Shown here piece by piece: positions 41,531 through 43,273 of a DNA stretch of 43,273 bases. Within the stretch, counting starts at the first letter, position 1, and every line of letters begins with the position of its first letter. The DNA is from an uncultured Pseudomonadota bacterium. GTDB taxonomy: Bacteria > Pseudomonadota > Alphaproteobacteria > RF32 > CAG-239. Where the stretch lies: NCBI GenBank assembly GCA_902494875.1, contig CABUUO010000012.1, positions 1 to 43,273 on the forward strand. Direction: 5' to 3'. Under the pieces are notes generated by a model. The model saw nothing but the letters and a program-made list of their open reading frames with translations. It was not told where the DNA came from and made no database searches. Made by a program: the position numbers and the translations under genes.

Positions 41531-43273
41531 TTATTTGCAATTGCCGTCAGCCGTCAATGTTCCTCTGGAGCAACTGGCGCATTTACCATTTTGATAAATA
41601 CTACAGCCCTCAATGACCGGTGAGTTGGTATGACAACGGAGTGTTTCCCCAGGGGTGGCGCATGACCAGCAGGTATGACCATTGTTCAGAGTGCCGGCAT
41701 AGCCTGTAAATCGTCCGTTGCCATCAAAACATTGAGGATAATTGCCTTGATTTCCGGCGTAGGGATCGATGCCTCCGCAGAATCTAGCTTCCGGGTTATA
41801 TGAAAGCTGTGTACACATTAAATCCATACCGGTTAAGATATTACCATAATTGATGACCGGGCGAACATTAGCTCTGCCATCTTTACCCAGCCAGCGGATT
41901 GAACCGTCTCCCAGATTTTGACCCCACGCATATCTGCCTGTATCTTCGGAAGAAGAATAGTAGGCAACGGGAGTGATTATTGTTCCTTTCAGTTGGGACA
42001 ATTGAGTGTTTAATGCTTCTTTCTTGGCGTAGATTGCTTTTAATTCTCCTAAGGCCGGCAAATACCAATCTCCAGAGTTAGTTCCTTCTGTTACAAAGTC
42101 AAAAGAATATTCGGCTGCCGGACATTTGGTTGACATTGGTTCACAGTAGGCTACAATTTTTTTTGTATTCTCTTTACCACTCCAACTGGCTTCTGCTTGT
42201 TCTTGCGTTAGATTTTCAAGATTGTAAACATCTAATTCTTCTGTTGCCCAGCTTGTTATGTTTTCAGTCAATGCAATTGCGAGTTTCTTTTCTTCGTCAA
42301 AGACAACGCCGATAGGGGTTTTACCTGAAATAATTTCTTTGGATGTCGTTAAATCAGAGTATAAAATCGGACAGGTGTCATTATTAATATCAGCATAGTA
42401 AATAAATGGCCGAATATAAGCATATTCATATTTTCCATGGTTAAACCAACGAGATTTCCAGGTACTGGTAGCTGTCCATGGTTCTTTCCATTTAGCTGTT
42501 CCTAAGAGCATATATGCTCCGTTAGCCTGAGATTCATCCGAAGTCCAGTAGGCGTCGTAGTTTTCTGCGAATGCTTCTCCACCCGCAACGGATAAAGAGT
42601 CGTTAACAATACGAAGATAACTGGTAGCCATCGTGTATATAACAGGTTGTATTTCCTGAATAGACGGTAAATGCCAGTCACCTGATTTTGTACCAGGAGT
42701 AGCATAAGAGTCTGCATATTCAGCAGCAGGAAAAGAATAGTTGTTTTCACGGCCGAATGTTAGAATTTTATCCGTTGCCGTTCTGCCTGAAATTGTATTG
42801 CAATTTAACGGATCACTACATGTTACAAGATAAGGGTTATGTTTATAGGCTCCGTCTCCATACGCCCATTGCATGGTTGTGGGAGATTTTGTTAATGCCA
42901 TTGCTAATTTGTTTTGAATATCAACGACAATACCGATGGCCGTTTTACCTGAAGAAGCGTGGTTCTCCGGTTTTCCTGTCGTTAAATCGGAATAAAGAAT
43001 ATCGCCGAAAGATGGAGTGGAAGACGGTTTTGCTTTGCATTGGTAGCAAGCAGTGCCGGCTTCGGTATATTGAGGGTCCCCCTGAGTTCCGGTTTCGCAG
43101 GATTTATAATAGCCGTTTGGACAGTTGTCGTCTTTGGCCACGCAGGCGGTTCCAGCATCGTTGAGTTTCTGTTTGTCCGGGCATTGGGAAATTTTGCACT
43201 TTGGCGTACAGTTGTATTTGGTAGCGGAAGAAGACTGAACGACCGGACATTCGGAGCAGGCCTGATAAGTAAT
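41531..43273 (-). CDS. Cys-rich protein with two DUF1566/Lcl-like repeats (cut by window edge)
   Basis: The frame is open from the right edge to 41531, giving 580 residues without a start. The visible N-terminal ~70 residues are Cys-rich (QACSECPVV, CTPKCKISQCP, CPNGYYKSC, CYQCK), probably disulfide-bonded and exported. Two repeats follow, each opening SGKTxIGxV(V/F)D and containing SGDW(H/Y)LP with an Asp/Glu-rich approach and a closing (I/V)RP(F/V)I(Y/N)Y. This is the DUF1566/Lcl C-terminal-like pattern found in secreted adhesion-type proteins. A second Cys-rich region ends the protein (CSIYQNGKCASCS, GNCK). An internal GTG at 43141 is not a real start, because coding continues upstream. 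Surface or adhesive role is inference. Confidence 0.7.
   Translation of the reverse strand: MTYQACSECPVVQSSSATKYNCTPKCKISQCPDKQKLNDAGTACVAKDDNCPNGYYKSCETGTQGDPQYTEAGTACYQCKAKPSSTPSFGDILYSDLTTGKPENHASSGKTAIGIVVDIQNKLAMALTKSPTTMQWAYGDGAYKHNPYLVTCSDPLNCNTISGRTATDKILTFGRENNYSFPAAEYADSYATPGTKSGDWHLPSIQEIQPVIYTMATSYLRIVNDSLSVAGGEAFAENYDAYWTSDESQANGAYMLLGTAKWKEPWTATSTWKSRWFNHGKYEYAYIRPFIYYADINNDTCPILYSDLTTSKEIISGKTPIGVVFDEEKKLAIALTENITSWATEELDVYNLENLTQEQAEASWSGKENTKKIVAYCEPMSTKCPAAEYSFDFVTEGTNSGDWYLPALGELKAIYAKKEALNTQLSQLKGTIITPVAYYSSSEDTGRYAWGQNLGDGSIRWLGKDGRANVRPVINYGNILTGMDLMCTQLSYNPEARFCGGIDPYAGNQGNYPQCFDGNGRFTGYAGTLNNGHTCWSCATPGETLRCHTNSPVIEGCSIYQNGKCASCSRGTLTADGNCK

Noticed and set aside
1..43273. 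CRISPR array, insertion sequence or prophage
   Set aside because: No regularly spaced repeats, no transposase or integrase frame and no phage structural genes were found on either strand.

Overview
The window reads as chromosomal DNA of an alphaproteobacterium. CckA, HdaA, MipZ, the rluD-rpoH neighbourhood and a TIGR01459-type HAD protein together are an alphaproteobacterial signature. A pyruvate:ferredoxin oxidoreductase (nifJ) suggests anaerobic or microaerobic, host- or sediment-associated life, and fliQ/fliR/flhB indicate a flagellum. I cannot name the species. The set would fit an uncultured gut alphaproteobacterium, but that is inference.

Layout. (1) 1-356: the cut end of a secreted Cys-containing protein. 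(2) 494-10835, minus strand: one long gene train in transcription order, D-Ala-D-Ala carboxypeptidase with SPOR domain, mipZ, pgm, a GH114-like secreted protein, fliQ, fliR, flhB, cckA, hdaA. It joins wall enzymology, division-site placement, flagellar export, cell-cycle phosphorelay and replication control. (3) 10943-11106: tRNA-His with its own promoter and a perfect hairpin terminator. (4) 11250-12282: an HNH-like nuclease gene overlapping a SUKH (SMI1/KNR4) immunity-like gene, preceded by a candidate structured RNA. (5) 12714-20185, minus strand: an operon ending in a VirD4-type coupling ATPase and carrying four unrecognised proteins, two of which share an N-terminal membrane module. (6) 20261-22262: rluD and rpoH. 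(7) 22310-24837: a pseudokinase with a C-terminal membrane anchor, overlapped by a small membrane protein gene. (8) 24977-28692: a PAS/degenerate-GGDEF protein, trmN6, a HAD phosphatase-like protein and sua5. (9) 28676-30291: a second HNH nuclease/SUKH pair, overlapping sua5. (10) 30425-32201: an unknown protein and an M29 aminopeptidase. (11) 32238-35265: four orphan hydrophilic proteins, several with private terminators. (12) 35397-38954: nifJ. (13) 39256-41336: a secreted helical protein, a lipoprotein, tRNA-Gly(CCC), a methyltransferase and a histidine phosphatase. (14) 41531 to the right edge: a Cys-rich protein with two DUF1566/Lcl-like repeats.

How it may work together. The most unusual content is the VirD4-type coupling protein with unrecognised membrane and soluble partners, together with two HNH/SUKH toxin-immunity-like pairs and several orphan hydrophilic proteins. 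One hypothesis is a type IV secretion coupling complex whose substrates include nuclease effectors. Nothing in the window proves that link, because no VirB channel genes are present here. The housekeeping genes show no sign of disruption.
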